From the NCBI GenBank assembly GCA_964612085.1, contig CAZTCJ010000076.1, forward strand, positions 1 to 17,263: a DNA stretch of 17,263 nt. Direction: 5' to 3'. Shown here piece after piece: positions 6,196 to 14,476 of the stretch. This stretch comes from CAZTCJ01 sp964612085 (GTDB taxonomy: Bacteria > Pseudomonadota > Alphaproteobacteria > JAJFIK01). The first letter of the stretch is position 1. Every line of letters begins with the position of its first letter. The notes beneath the pieces were generated by a model. The model saw only the letters and a program-made list of their open reading frames with translations. It searched no databases and had not been told where the DNA came from. The position numbers and the translations under genes are program-made.

Positions 6196-7995
6196 ATGAC
6201 GGGCAAGACCATCCGTATCGGCGGGGCGAGCGGGTATTGGGGCGAGGCCGCCATGGCGACGCCGCAGCTTCTCGCCGGCGGCGGGCTCGATTATCTCGTT
6301 TACGACTATCTGGCAGAGATCACCATGTCGATCATGGCCCGCGCGCGCGCCAAGGATCCGGACAAGGGATATGCCACCGATTTCGTCAGTGTGGTGTTGA
6401 AAAACAATCTGCACGACATCGCGCACCAAGGCGTGAAGGTCATCAGCAATGCGGGCGGCGTCAACCCGCAGGCCTGCGCCGATGCGGCCCGGGTCTTGAT
6501 CGCGGATGCCGGGCTGACCCTGAAAGTGGCCGTGGTCACCGGTGACGATCTGGTCCTCGAAAAGCTGGCGCTGCACGCCCGGGATATCCGGGAAATGTTC
6601 TCCGGTGAGCCTTTTCCCGACCCGGACAAAATCGCCAGCATCAACGCCTATCTGGGCGCGTTTCCCATCGCCAAGGCCTTGTCCCATGGCGCTGATATCG
6701 TCATTACCGGTCGATGTGTCGACAGCGCCGTCACTTTGGGGGCCTGCATTCACGAATTTGGCTGGCGGACGGACGATTGGGATCTGTTGGCGGCCGGAAC
6801 GCTGGCCGGTCACCTTCTGGAATGCGGGCCGCAGGCAACGGGCGGCAATTTCACGGACTGGGAGCTGGTCGCTCCGTTTATTCACAAGATCGGCTATCCG
6901 ATTGCGGAAATCCAGCCCGATGGCCGTTTCGTTCTGACCAAACCGGCCGGCACGGGTGGCCTGGTTTCGTCCGGGACCGTCAGTGAGCAGATGCTTTATG
7001 AGATTGGCGATCCTCAGGCCTATATCGTGCCCGATGTGGTATGCGATTTTTCCGGCGTGACGGTCGAAGGTCTCGGTCCCGACCGTGTGAGTGTCGAAGG
7101 GGCGAAAGGGCGCCCGGCTACTGACAGCTACAAGGTCTGCGCGACCTATGCGGACGGGTTTCGTGGCGGCACCGTCATGACCTTTTACGGCTTCGATGCT
7201 GACAAGAAGGCGCATGTCTTCGCTGAAGCCGCGCTGGAGCGCGCCCGCGATGTGCTGCGGACCATGAATATCGGCGACTTTACGGAAACCAGTATCGAGA
7301 TTATCGGCGCGGAAAGCCAATATGGCGCATCCAGACAAATCGCGGGCGCCCGGGAAGTCGCGGTCAAGATCGCCGCGAAACACCCTGACCAAAGAGGCAT
7401 CGGCATTCTGCTGCGCGAAATCACGGGGCTCGGGCTTGCAACCCCGCCCGGTCTGTCGGCTTTCGCGGGCGGGCGTCCGGCGCCGTCTCCCGTCGTCCGC
7501 CTGTTCTCCTTCCTGCTGCCGAAACCAGACCTTGTGCCTTCCATGGAAATCGATGGGCACAGTACGCCCTGTACAGATCAAGTAGGTGTTCCGTTCGACC
7601 CTGGCACTATCGCCAGGCCGGACGAACCGGAGACCGGCGGTCACCAGGAACCTCTTGTGGAGGTGCCTCTGATCAAGCTTGCCTGGGGGCGCAGCGGCGA
7701 CAAGGGCAATCATGCCAATATCGGCATCATCGCGCGCGAGCGGTCTTACATGCCTTATATCTGGGAGGCGCTCAGCACCGTGGCTGTCAAGGAACGCTTT
7801 GCGCATTTTGAAGTCGGCGCGGTCTCGCGGTACTATCTGCCCGGCTTGCCGGCCGTCAATTTTTTGCTCCAGGACGTTCTGGGCGGCGGCGGCATTGCCA
7901 GTTTGCGAAACGATCCGCAGGGGAAGGGATATGCGCAATTGCTTCTCGATCATCCCATTCCCATCCCTGAGCACATGGCGGAAGCCCTAACATGA
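6196..7995 (+). CDS. AtuA-family protein (DUF1446 plus C-terminal AtuA-like domain)
   Basis: A 599-residue cytoplasmic protein, first gene of the operon, with GGGAAGG five to six bases before its ATG. Residues 1 to about 450 are the AtuA/DUF1446 domain: IRIGGASGYWGEA at the N-terminus, LDYLVYDYLAEITM (31-44), VISNAGGVNPQAC, VVTGDD, and the conserved ADIVITGRCVDSAVTLG stretch (about 170-186). After a Pro-rich linker, residues of about 490-590 form the small AtuA-like domain (LIKLAWGRSGDKGNHANIGI, then SRYYLPGLPAVNFLL). This full-length fusion matches AtuA, encoded with the acyclic-terpene (citronellol/geraniol) genes of Pseudomonas, whose biochemical reaction is, to my knowledge, not established. 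Neighbouring carboxylase and hydratase genes agree. Its stop overlaps the next start (ATGA). A role as the missing downstream lyase or hydrolase is only a hypothesis. Confidence 0.88.
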   Translation: MTGKTIRIGGASGYWGEAAMATPQLLAGGGLDYLVYDYLAEITMSIMARARAKDPDKGYATDFVSVVLKNNLHDIAHQGVKVISNAGGVNPQACADAARVLIADAGLTLKVAVVTGDDLVLEKLALHARDIREMFSGEPFPDPDKIASINAYLGAFPIAKALSHGADIVITGRCVDSAVTLGACIHEFGWRTDDWDLLAAGTLAGHLLECGPQATGGNFTDWELVAPFIHKIGYPIAEIQPDGRFVLTKPAGTGGLVSSGTVSEQMLYEIGDPQAYIVPDVVCDFSGVTVEGLGPDRVSVEGAKGRPATDSYKVCATYADGFRGGTVMTFYGFDADKKAHVFAEAALERARDVLRTMNIGDFTETSIEIIGAESQYGASRQIAGAREVAVKIAAKHPDQRGIGILLREITGLGLATPPGLSAFAGGRPAPSPVVRLFSFLLPKPDLVPSMEIDGHSTPCTDQVGVPFDPGTIARPDEPETGGHQEPLVEVPLIKLAWGRSGDKGNHANIGIIARERSYMPYIWEALSTVAVKERFAHFEVGAVSRYYLPGLPAVNFLLQDVLGGGGIASLRNDPQGKGYAQLLLDHPIPIPEHMAEALT

Positions 7996-9614
7996 CTGTC
8001 TTTCAATCGAAAATAGATCCGGCATCGGAAGGCTTCGCCGCCAATCGCGCGGAGATGCTGGCGCTGGTGGCGCGGTTGCGGGACTTGGAGGGACGCGCGG
8101 TTGCTTTGTCCGAACGGCGCAAGGCCCGTTTTGAAGAGCGCGGTCAGCTTACGCCGCGCGAGCGCCTGTCCCGGCTCTTGGATTCCGGCATGCCGTTTCT
8201 CGAACTGTTCACCATGTCGAACTATCTGCTCGATGATCCGAACCCGGACACGAGCGTGCCGGGTGCCAGTTCCATTGCCGGGATCGGATTCGTGAATGGC
8301 GTGCGCTGTATGGTTCTGGTCGATGACAGCGGCATCCGCGCCGGTGCCATGACGGGCGGCACGCTGCACAAGGCGGGCGGCAGCATGGCCATGGCGCGGC
8401 ATTTCAAGCTGCCCTTTGTCCATCTGGTGGAAAGCGCCGGCGCCAATCTGATGGATTACCGGGTCGAGGGCTGGGCCCATGGCGGCGCGCTCTTCTACAA
8501 TCTTGCGAAACTGAGTGCTACGGGCATTCCGACATTTGTGGTGCTACACGGACCGTCGACCGCTGGCGGCGCTTATATGCCCGGCCTCAGCGATTATGTC
8601 ATCGGTGTCAAGAAGAACGGCATGGCCGCTTTGGGTGGGGCGGCGCTCGTCCATGCCGCCACCGGCGAAGAGGCGGACGAGGAGCAATTGGGCGGCTCGG
8701 AGATGCATGCCAGTGTTTCGGGCCTCGTGGAATATCTGGCCGAAGACGACGCCCATGGCATCTTGATCCTGCGCGATCTGATCGGCCGGCTGGACTGGAA
8801 CGGTTCCTGCCCTATACGGACGATAACTTCCGTTGCTGAACCATTATACGATCCGGATGAAATCGCCGGTGCCGTGCCGGTCGACCCCAAAAAACCCTAT
8901 GATGTGCGCGAAGTGGTGGCGCGCTTCGTCGATGGTTCGGATTTCGATGATTTCAAACCCCGGTACGGCGTCAGCACGGTCTGTCTGCAGGCGCGTATCC
9001 TGGGCCATGCCTGCGGTATCATCGGCAATAACGGACCGATCGATCCCGCCGGGGCAACCAAGGCCGCGCAGTTCATTCAGCTATGCGATCAATCCAGCCT
9101 GCCCCTGATCTTTTTGAACAATACCACCGGCTATATGGTGGGGACGGATTATGAACAAGGCGGCATGATCAAGCATGGCGCCAAGATGATACAGGCCGTT
9201 TCCAATGCCCGTGTCCCCCGTATTACGCTTTATATCGGCGCCAGTTTTGGTGCCGGCAATTATGGCATGTGCGGATTTGCCTATCAGCCCGACTTTCTCT
9301 TCTCCTGGCCCAACGCCAAAACGGGTGTGATGGGCGGGGAGCAGGCCGCGCGCACCATGACCCGTGTCATGCAAGGGGCGGCGGCGCGGCGCGGGCAGAC
9401 CATCGACGAAGCCATGCTGAAAGAGCAGGAGGCGCGCATCACCGCGCATTTCGAGGCGCAGGAAGATGCTTTTTATACCTCCGGCCGTGGTCTCGATCAT
9501 GGTCTGATCGATCCGCGCGACACCCGGAAGGTTTTGGGCTTCGCGCTTGAGACCTGTTGGGAGGCGCGCAACCGGCGCCTGCAGCCCAACAGTTTCGGCG
9601 TGGCGCGGTTCTAA
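7992..9614 (+). CDS. Acyl-CoA carboxylase beta subunit (carboxyltransferase; geranyl-/methylcrotonyl-CoA type)
   Basis: A 540-residue carboxyltransferase of the biotin-dependent acyl-CoA carboxylases, partner of the alpha subunit at 10462. It moves the carboxyl group from carboxybiotin to the acyl-CoA. N-terminal domain: RERLSRLLDSG (57-66), VESAGANL (146-153), GPSTAGGAYMPGLSDYV (187-203) and the ATGEEADEEQLGGSEMH block (223-239). C-terminal domain: NNGPIDPAGATKAAQFI, FLNNTTGYMVG, and ASFGAGNYGMCG with the second oxyanion site. This set matches MCC/GCC rather than propionyl-CoA carboxylase. Aligned by eye with 3-methylcrotonyl-CoA carboxylase, the pocket motif HFGR..FN is HGGA..YN here, so the MCC-typical Phe is Gly164. 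Geranyl-CoA carboxylases have Gly there, implying a larger branched substrate. Start overlaps the upstream stop by four bases. Orthology to AtuC is likely but unproven. Confidence 0.92.
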   Translation: MTVFQSKIDPASEGFAANRAEMLALVARLRDLEGRAVALSERRKARFEERGQLTPRERLSRLLDSGMPFLELFTMSNYLLDDPNPDTSVPGASSIAGIGFVNGVRCMVLVDDSGIRAGAMTGGTLHKAGGSMAMARHFKLPFVHLVESAGANLMDYRVEGWAHGGALFYNLAKLSATGIPTFVVLHGPSTAGGAYMPGLSDYVIGVKKNGMAALGGAALVHAATGEEADEEQLGGSEMHASVSGLVEYLAEDDAHGILILRDLIGRLDWNGSCPIRTITSVAEPLYDPDEIAGAVPVDPKKPYDVREVVARFVDGSDFDDFKPRYGVSTVCLQARILGHACGIIGNNGPIDPAGATKAAQFIQLCDQSSLPLIFLNNTTGYMVGTDYEQGGMIKHGAKMIQAVSNARVPRITLYIGASFGAGNYGMCGFAYQPDFLFSWPNAKTGVMGGEQAARTMTRVMQGAAARRGQTIDEAMLKEQEARITAHFEAQEDAFYTSGRGLDHGLIDPRDTRKVLGFALETCWEARNRRLQPNSFGVARF

Positions 9615-9636
9615 CGCCGGTCCGGAGGATAGGACA

Positions 9637-10446
9637 ATGGACCTTCCCCATACGCAGCATCTCATTCTGGACCGGCAGGGCAGTTGGCTGACGATCTGGT
9701 TCAACCGGCCTGAAGCGCGCAATGCCCTGTCCCATGACTTGACGGCGGAGTTGCGCACCGTTCTGGAGATTGTCCGTGACGCGTCGTCCGTTCGGGGGCT
9801 GACTTTCCGAGGAAAAGGCGGAGTTTTCTGCGCGGGTGGCGATCTCAAGGGGTTCCGATCCGGGTTTCAAGGCGGTCAACAGTCTTTTGAGGATGTCGCC
9901 CGCTCAAGCCGTCAGGGCGGGGAACTGTTCGATTTGATCAACACCATGCCGCAAGTCGTGATCATGCTTGTGGAAGGGGCCGCCATGGCGGGCGGTTTGG
10001 GGATCGCCTGCGCGGGCGATGCGGTTGTCGTGACGCGGGATGCGAAATTTGCTTTGACCGAAACCACGCTCGGCATTCCGCCGGCGCAGATCGCACCGTT
10101 CGTCGCCCAACGGCTGGGCTTGCGGACCGCCCGGCGGATCATGCTGACCGGGGCGCGGTTCGATGGGGCGGAGGCCTATCGTCTGGGATTGGCCGATTTT
10201 CTGGTGGAGGATGCGGCCAGTCTGGATGCACAAGAGGCTGAGCTTCGCAAAAATGTGCTGCGCTGTGCGCCGGGCGCCAATGCCGTCACGAAACATATCG
10301 TTCTCTCCGTTCCTTATCTCAATCGGGGCGAGATGCTCGATCTGGCGGCGGATGGTTTCGCGCGCTGCATACTCAGCGAGGAAGGGCGGGAGGGTATCGC
10401 GTCCTTCCTGGAGAAGCGCAAACCCTCCTGGGCGGATGACCAATGA
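9637..10446 (+). CDS. Enoyl-CoA hydratase family protein (methylglutaconyl/isohexenylglutaconyl-CoA hydratase-like)
   Basis: A 269-residue crotonase-fold enzyme expected to hydrate the carboxylated enoyl-CoA made by the adjacent carboxylase. GGAGGA lies seven bases before this ATG, which excludes a longer frame running back into the upstream gene. Oxyanion-hole segments are FCAGGDLKG (64-72) and AAMAGGLGIACAGD (115-128). Of the two catalytic glutamates of classical enoyl-CoA hydratase, the position equivalent to rat Glu144 is Gly122, whereas the Glu164 equivalent is kept as Glu142 in LTETTLG. The following PPAQIAPFVAQRLG pattern resembles bacterial LiuC/AtuE-type hydratases, where the first Glu is also commonly absent. 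This supports 3-methylglutaconyl-type substrates over ordinary beta-oxidation intermediates. It lies between the two carboxylase genes, as in the atu and liu clusters. Confidence 0.88.
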   Translation: MDLPHTQHLILDRQGSWLTIWFNRPEARNALSHDLTAELRTVLEIVRDASSVRGLTFRGKGGVFCAGGDLKGFRSGFQGGQQSFEDVARSSRQGGELFDLINTMPQVVIMLVEGAAMAGGLGIACAGDAVVVTRDAKFALTETTLGIPPAQIAPFVAQRLGLRTARRIMLTGARFDGAEAYRLGLADFLVEDAASLDAQEAELRKNVLRCAPGANAVTKHIVLSVPYLNRGEMLDLAADGFARCILSEEGREGIASFLEKRKPSWADDQ

Positions 10447-10461
10447 CCGGAAAGGCGTATC

Positions 10462-12459
10462 ATGGCTGAGATTGAAAGCATACTGATCGCCAACAGGGGG
10501 GAGATCGCGGTCCGGATAATCCGTACGGCGCGCAAGCTGGGTTACCGGACGATCGCGGTTTACTCATCCGCCGATGCCCGCGCGCCCCATGTTAAGCTTG
10601 CCGACCACGCGGTCCTGTTGGGCGATGCGCCCGTCTCTGACTCCTATCTCAATCAGGAGCGCATCCTTGAGGCGGCGGCGCAAAGCGGTGCGGATGCCAT
10701 TCATCCCGGATACGGATTTTTGTCGGAAAACGCCGGTTTCGCGAAAGCCTGTGCGGACCGTGGGCTGATCTTTATCGGCCCAAGTTTTGAGGCCATCGAA
10801 AAAATGGGGAACAAGGCGGAAGCCAAACGTCTGATGATCGCGGCGGGCGTGCCTTGCGTTCCGGGATATGAAGGCCAGGATCAGAGCGATGCGGCATTCC
10901 TGGCGGCGGCGGAGCGGATCGGCTTTCCACTCATGGTCAAGGCAGCAGCAGGTGGCGGCGGCCGGGGCATGCGACTTGTTCATGGTGGGGAAGATCTTGC
11001 AAGCGCCTTGCAGACAGCCCGGTCGGAGGCGCGAAATGCATTCGGTTCGGATGAATTGATCCTGGAACGGGCTATCGTGAATCCACGCCATGTGGAATTT
11101 CAGGTGTTCGGCGACCGGCATGGGCACATTATTCATATGGGCGAGCGGGATTGCTCCGTGCAGCGGCGCCATCAAAAGGTGATCGAAGAAGCGCCATGCC
11201 CTGTCATGACGCCCGACTTGCGCGAGCGCATGGGACAGGCGGCGGTCGATGCGGCGCGCACGATAGACTATACGGGCGCGGGTACGGTGGAGTTTCTGCT
11301 GGGCCAGGATGGTGCCTTCTACTTCCTGGAGATGAATACCAGGCTGCAGGTCGAGCACCCTGTCACCGAGATGGTCACAGGGCTCGATCTTGTCGCCTTG
11401 CAAATTCAAGTCGCACGCGGTGAACCTCTTGGCTTGAGCCAGAACGATGTGCGGTTGAGCGGTCATGCCATAGAAGTACGTCTTTATGCGGAAGATCCGG
11501 ACATGGATTTCCTGCCTTCCACCGGGACGGTAGATTTGTGGATGCCGCCAATGGGCGCGCATATTCGCGTGGATGACGGGATCGAGTCCGGCCAGACGGT
11601 CAGCCCGTTCTACGATCCGATGATTGCGAAAATCATCGCCCATGGGCCGTCCCGCGATGTGACCAGGCGCAGTCTCATCGCTGCTTTGAACCAGACGGCG
11701 GTGTTCGGTCTGCGGACCAACCGGCAGTTTCTGGCGGCCTGTCTGGACCACGCACTCTTCGCCGATGGTGCCGCGACGACCGGCTTTATCGCCGAGGCGA
11801 AAAATGCCTTGTTGCCATCGGGACAAAGTGTGGATGTGGCGCATGTGGCTGTCGCCGCCGTGCTTCAGGACCGCGGCCGCCGGGACAGGGCTTATGAACG
11901 GAGCCTGAGCATATCGCCCGAGCTGCTCAACTGGTCGAGCGCCGGGCGGCTGCGGTCGTCTTACCGGTATGATGTTTCCGGTCATGCCGTGAACCTTATC
12001 GTTCAACCGTTTACGGATACTCTGTACCATGTCATGATTGGTCAAGAAACGATAGATGTGGACATTCTTGCCTTGGTAGATCCAAAAGCAAGGGTGTGCG
12101 TCGCGGGCAAACGGGAAAATGTCCTATTTCATCACGTTTCCTCAGCGCAAATCCATTGCCAAATGAGGGGGCGCTCCTTGTTCCTCGCGGATCATCTGAT
12201 GCAAGGGCCGCAGGCGGAAGATGCGGCGAGAAGCGGGCGCATTACGGCGCCCATGCATGGCAGGGTGTTGGATGTTTTCGTTTCGGCGGGGCAGGAGGTT
12301 GCCGAGGGCGAGCGGCTCGCCGTTCTTGAGGCCATGAAAATGCAGCATGAGATTCTCGCGCCCGTCGGCGGTATGGTGTCGGCCGTTCATGCGAAACCGG
12401 ATGCCCAAGTCGCGGCGGATGACGTGCTCCTGGAAATCGACGATCCCGTGACTGAATGA
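10462..12459 (+). CDS. Acyl-CoA carboxylase alpha subunit (biotin carboxylase with biotin carrier domain)
   Basis: A 665-residue subunit that carboxylates its own biotin with ATP and bicarbonate and passes the group to the beta subunit at 7992. Domains: biotin carboxylase N-terminal (1 to about 115, starting ILIANRGEIAVRIIRTA, with HPGYGFLSEN at 81-90), ATP-grasp (about 115-330: Lys160, glycine loop GGGGRG 164-169, ERDCSVQRRHQK 228-239, EMNTRLQVEHP 290-300), carboxylase C-terminal (about 335-445), a less conserved subunit-contact region, and the biotinyl domain (about 595-661), with biotinylated Lys626 in EAMKMQ. All catalytic motifs are intact. Length and fusion match MCC/GCC alpha subunits (LiuD, AtuF). 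GGAAAGG precedes the ATG by seven bases, and only 15 bases separate it from the hydratase gene. The biotin ligase that loads it must be encoded elsewhere. Confidence 0.93.
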   Translation: MAEIESILIANRGEIAVRIIRTARKLGYRTIAVYSSADARAPHVKLADHAVLLGDAPVSDSYLNQERILEAAAQSGADAIHPGYGFLSENAGFAKACADRGLIFIGPSFEAIEKMGNKAEAKRLMIAAGVPCVPGYEGQDQSDAAFLAAAERIGFPLMVKAAAGGGGRGMRLVHGGEDLASALQTARSEARNAFGSDELILERAIVNPRHVEFQVFGDRHGHIIHMGERDCSVQRRHQKVIEEAPCPVMTPDLRERMGQAAVDAARTIDYTGAGTVEFLLGQDGAFYFLEMNTRLQVEHPVTEMVTGLDLVALQIQVARGEPLGLSQNDVRLSGHAIEVRLYAEDPDMDFLPSTGTVDLWMPPMGAHIRVDDGIESGQTVSPFYDPMIAKIIAHGPSRDVTRRSLIAALNQTAVFGLRTNRQFLAACLDHALFADGAATTGFIAEAKNALLPSGQSVDVAHVAVAAVLQDRGRRDRAYERSLSISPELLNWSSAGRLRSSYRYDVSGHAVNLIVQPFTDTLYHVMIGQETIDVDILALVDPKARVCVAGKRENVLFHHVSSAQIHCQMRGRSLFLADHLMQGPQAEDAARSGRITAPMHGRVLDVFVSAGQEVAEGERLAVLEAMKMQHEILAPVGGMVSAVHAKPDAQVAADDVLLEIDDPVTE

Positions 12460-12485
12460 TCGCAAACCATACCGTGGAGGAAAAG

Positions 12486-13631
12486 ATGCACTCGCCGATT
12501 TGTGAGATGTTTGGCATAGACTTTCCGCTTCTGGCGTTCAGCCACTGCCGCAATGTGGTCGTGGAAGTGTCAAAGGCCGGCGGCATGGGCGTGTTTGGCG
12601 CAGGTGCCATGACGCCGGATGCTCTCGATACGGAGTTGAAATGGATCGATGAGAATATCGACGGCAAGCCTTATGGCGTCGATCTGCTGGTACCGGCGAA
12701 ATCCGCTTTGGATGATAATACACCGAGTGCGGAGCAGATTATTGCCATGATCCCGGATCAGCATAAGAAATATGCGGCGCAAATTCTGGCGCAATACGGT
12801 ATCGATGCGAGTGATCTGACGGATGAGGCGCGCCTCGGTTATGCGCAGTTCGGCCAGAATATCCAGTCGGATGGCGTGGAGCGGCTGCTCGATGTCGCCT
12901 TTTCCTATCCCATCAAACTGATCGTCAATGCGCTCGGCGTGCCGCCCAAGCCGATGCTCGACAGGGGCAAGGCGCAAGGCGTGAAGGTCGGCGCGCTTGT
13001 CGGTGCCAAGGAACACGCCATCCGGCAGGTTCAGGCGGGCGTCGATGTCCTGGTTGTGTCGGGGACGGAAGGTGGCGGCCATTGCGGCAGCGTATCGACG
13101 CTTGTGCTCATTCCGGAGGTTTTCGAAGCCATTCAGCCGTATGGGAATGTTCCGATCCTGGCGGCGGGCGGTATCGTCACGGGGCGGCAGATGGCGGCAT
13201 GCATGACCATGGGCGCCGCCGGCGCCTGGACGGCATCCATGTGGCTGACCACGGCGGAAGCCGAGACGCTGCCTGCGGTGAAGGACAAGATGGTGGACGC
13301 CAGTTCCGCCGACACGGTGCGCTCGAAAAGCCGTACGGGGAAGTTTTCCCGGCAACTGCGCTCGCCCTGGACCGATGCCTGGGAGGCGCCCGAGAGTCCC
13401 GGCTCCTTGCCCATGCCCTTGCAGTCCATGGTCAGCGAACCGGCCTTGGCCAAGATCGACAAGCTTGCCGATGGCGGCCATGAAGGGGCCAAGGAATTGG
13501 CGACCTATTGGGTGGGCCAAGGGGTCGGCTTGATGTCGAGCCAGCAATCGGTCCGCAGTGTCATGGTCGAGTTCATGGAAGATTTCCTTGCCGGCTATGA
13601 CCGGTTGTGCGGATATCTCGGGTCGAAATAA
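12486..13631 (+). CDS. Nitronate monooxygenase / 2-nitropropane dioxygenase-family flavoprotein
   Basis: A 381-residue FMN TIM-barrel protein. I chose ATG 12486 because GGAGG stands five to six bases before it; an in-frame ATG at 12456 overlaps the carboxylase stop but lacks a ribosome site. Recognisable parts: an N-terminal barrel start CEMFGIDFPLLAFSHCRN, SKAGGMGVFGAG (29-40), GALVGAKEHAIRQVQAGVDVLVVSGTEGGGHCG with His199 at the place of the proposed catalytic base in bacterial nitronate monooxygenases, and the FMN-phosphate motif VPILAAGGIVTGRQ (222-235). Residues of about 75-137 are an extra helical insertion compared with compact members. Nitronates are unlikely substrates in this operon; relatives are often found beside acyl-CoA genes, so a flavin-dependent oxidation or reduction of an acyl-CoA intermediate is a reasonable inference, unproven. 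Confidence 0.85.
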   Translation: MHSPICEMFGIDFPLLAFSHCRNVVVEVSKAGGMGVFGAGAMTPDALDTELKWIDENIDGKPYGVDLLVPAKSALDDNTPSAEQIIAMIPDQHKKYAAQILAQYGIDASDLTDEARLGYAQFGQNIQSDGVERLLDVAFSYPIKLIVNALGVPPKPMLDRGKAQGVKVGALVGAKEHAIRQVQAGVDVLVVSGTEGGGHCGSVSTLVLIPEVFEAIQPYGNVPILAAGGIVTGRQMAACMTMGAAGAWTASMWLTTAEAETLPAVKDKMVDASSADTVRSKSRTGKFSRQLRSPWTDAWEAPESPGSLPMPLQSMVSEPALAKIDKLADGGHEGAKELATYWVGQGVGLMSSQQSVRSVMVEFMEDFLAGYDRLCGYLGSK

Positions 13632-13657
13632 ACGCATTCATGCTGTGAGAGGACATC

Positions 13658-14476
13658 ATGCTGGAGCAGGCCATCGATTTCCGCGACGAGAGCGAAGCCC
13701 TGTATGGGCTGCTCGAGCCGCATACGGATGATGTGTTCGGCAAGGCCACCCAGTTCAAGGGGTGGACCATCGACGACGTGCTGGTTCATTTGCATTTCTG
13801 GAACAGGGCGGCCGATCTGTCTTTGCGGAACGAAGGGGCGTTCGATATTCTGTACGGGGATCTCTCCGCGCAAATGGAGCAAGGCAAGACCATGCGTCAG
13901 GTCGAGAATGCCTGGGCGGCGGAGATGAATTTGTCGGGCCGCGCCTTGCTGGACGCCTGGCGGGCGTTCTATCTGGAGATGTCCGGGCATTTCGCGCAAG
14001 CCAATCCCAAAGCGCGGGTCAAGTGGGCGGGGCCCGATATGAGCGTGCGCTCCAGCATTACGGCGCGCCTGATGGAGACCTGGGCCCATGGGCAGGAAGT
14101 CTACGATACGCTGGGTGTCGAGCGTGTGAATACGGACCGTATCCGGAACATCGCCCATTTGGGTATGAACACCTTCGGCTGGACCTTCATGGTGCGCGGC
14201 CTCGATATACCATCCAATGTGCCTTATGTGCGGCTGACGGCGCCGTCCGGTACCGTCTGGGAATGGAACGAGCCGCAGGCGGATAATCGCGTCGAAGGCA
14301 GCGCGGTGGAGTTTTGCCAGGTGGTCACCCAGGTACGCAACATCGCCGATACCACCCTGTCCGTTACCGGCGAGACGGCCACGCGGTGGATGTCCATGGC
14401 CCAGTGTTTCGCCGGGCCGCCGGAACCCCCGCCCGCGCCGGGAACCCGCTTTCGCAAACAGGAGGGATCGTCATGA
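13658..14476 (+). CDS. TIGR03084-type DinB-fold metal-binding protein (maleylpyruvate isomerase N-terminal-like)
   Basis: A 272-residue protein with a DinB-like four-helix domain in its N-terminal half. Conserved pieces are GWTIDDVLVHLHFWNRAADL (35-54) with His44/His46, and METWAHGQEVYDTLGVER (139-156) with His144 and Glu147, the expected metal ligands of this superfamily. The wording matches the family I know as TIGR03084, related to mycothiol-dependent maleylpyruvate isomerase and best known from actinobacteria. The C-terminal part (about 185-250: VRLTAPSGTVWEWNEP, VEFCQVVTQVRNI) also fits that family. Thiol use is unclear, since proteobacteria generally do not make mycothiol. GAGAGGA precedes the start, 26 bases after the flavoprotein gene, and its stop overlaps the next ATG. 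Function in the pathway is unknown; a thiol- or metal-dependent isomerisation or hydrolysis step is possible. Confidence 0.82.
   Translation: MLEQAIDFRDESEALYGLLEPHTDDVFGKATQFKGWTIDDVLVHLHFWNRAADLSLRNEGAFDILYGDLSAQMEQGKTMRQVENAWAAEMNLSGRALLDAWRAFYLEMSGHFAQANPKARVKWAGPDMSVRSSITARLMETWAHGQEVYDTLGVERVNTDRIRNIAHLGMNTFGWTFMVRGLDIPSNVPYVRLTAPSGTVWEWNEPQADNRVEGSAVEFCQVVTQVRNIADTTLSVTGETATRWMSMAQCFAGPPEPPPAPGTRFRKQEGSS

Noticed and set aside
6142..7974. A 610-codon open frame on the minus strand opposite the AtuA-family gene
   Set aside because: Its translation is rich in Arg/His/Asp with no recognisable domain, and it mirrors the codon structure of the convincing plus-strand gene. It is a GC-rich antisense shadow.
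10564..12045. A 493-codon minus-strand frame opposite the carboxylase alpha gene
   Set aside because: Low-complexity Arg/His-rich translation, antisense to an unmistakable biotin carboxylase.
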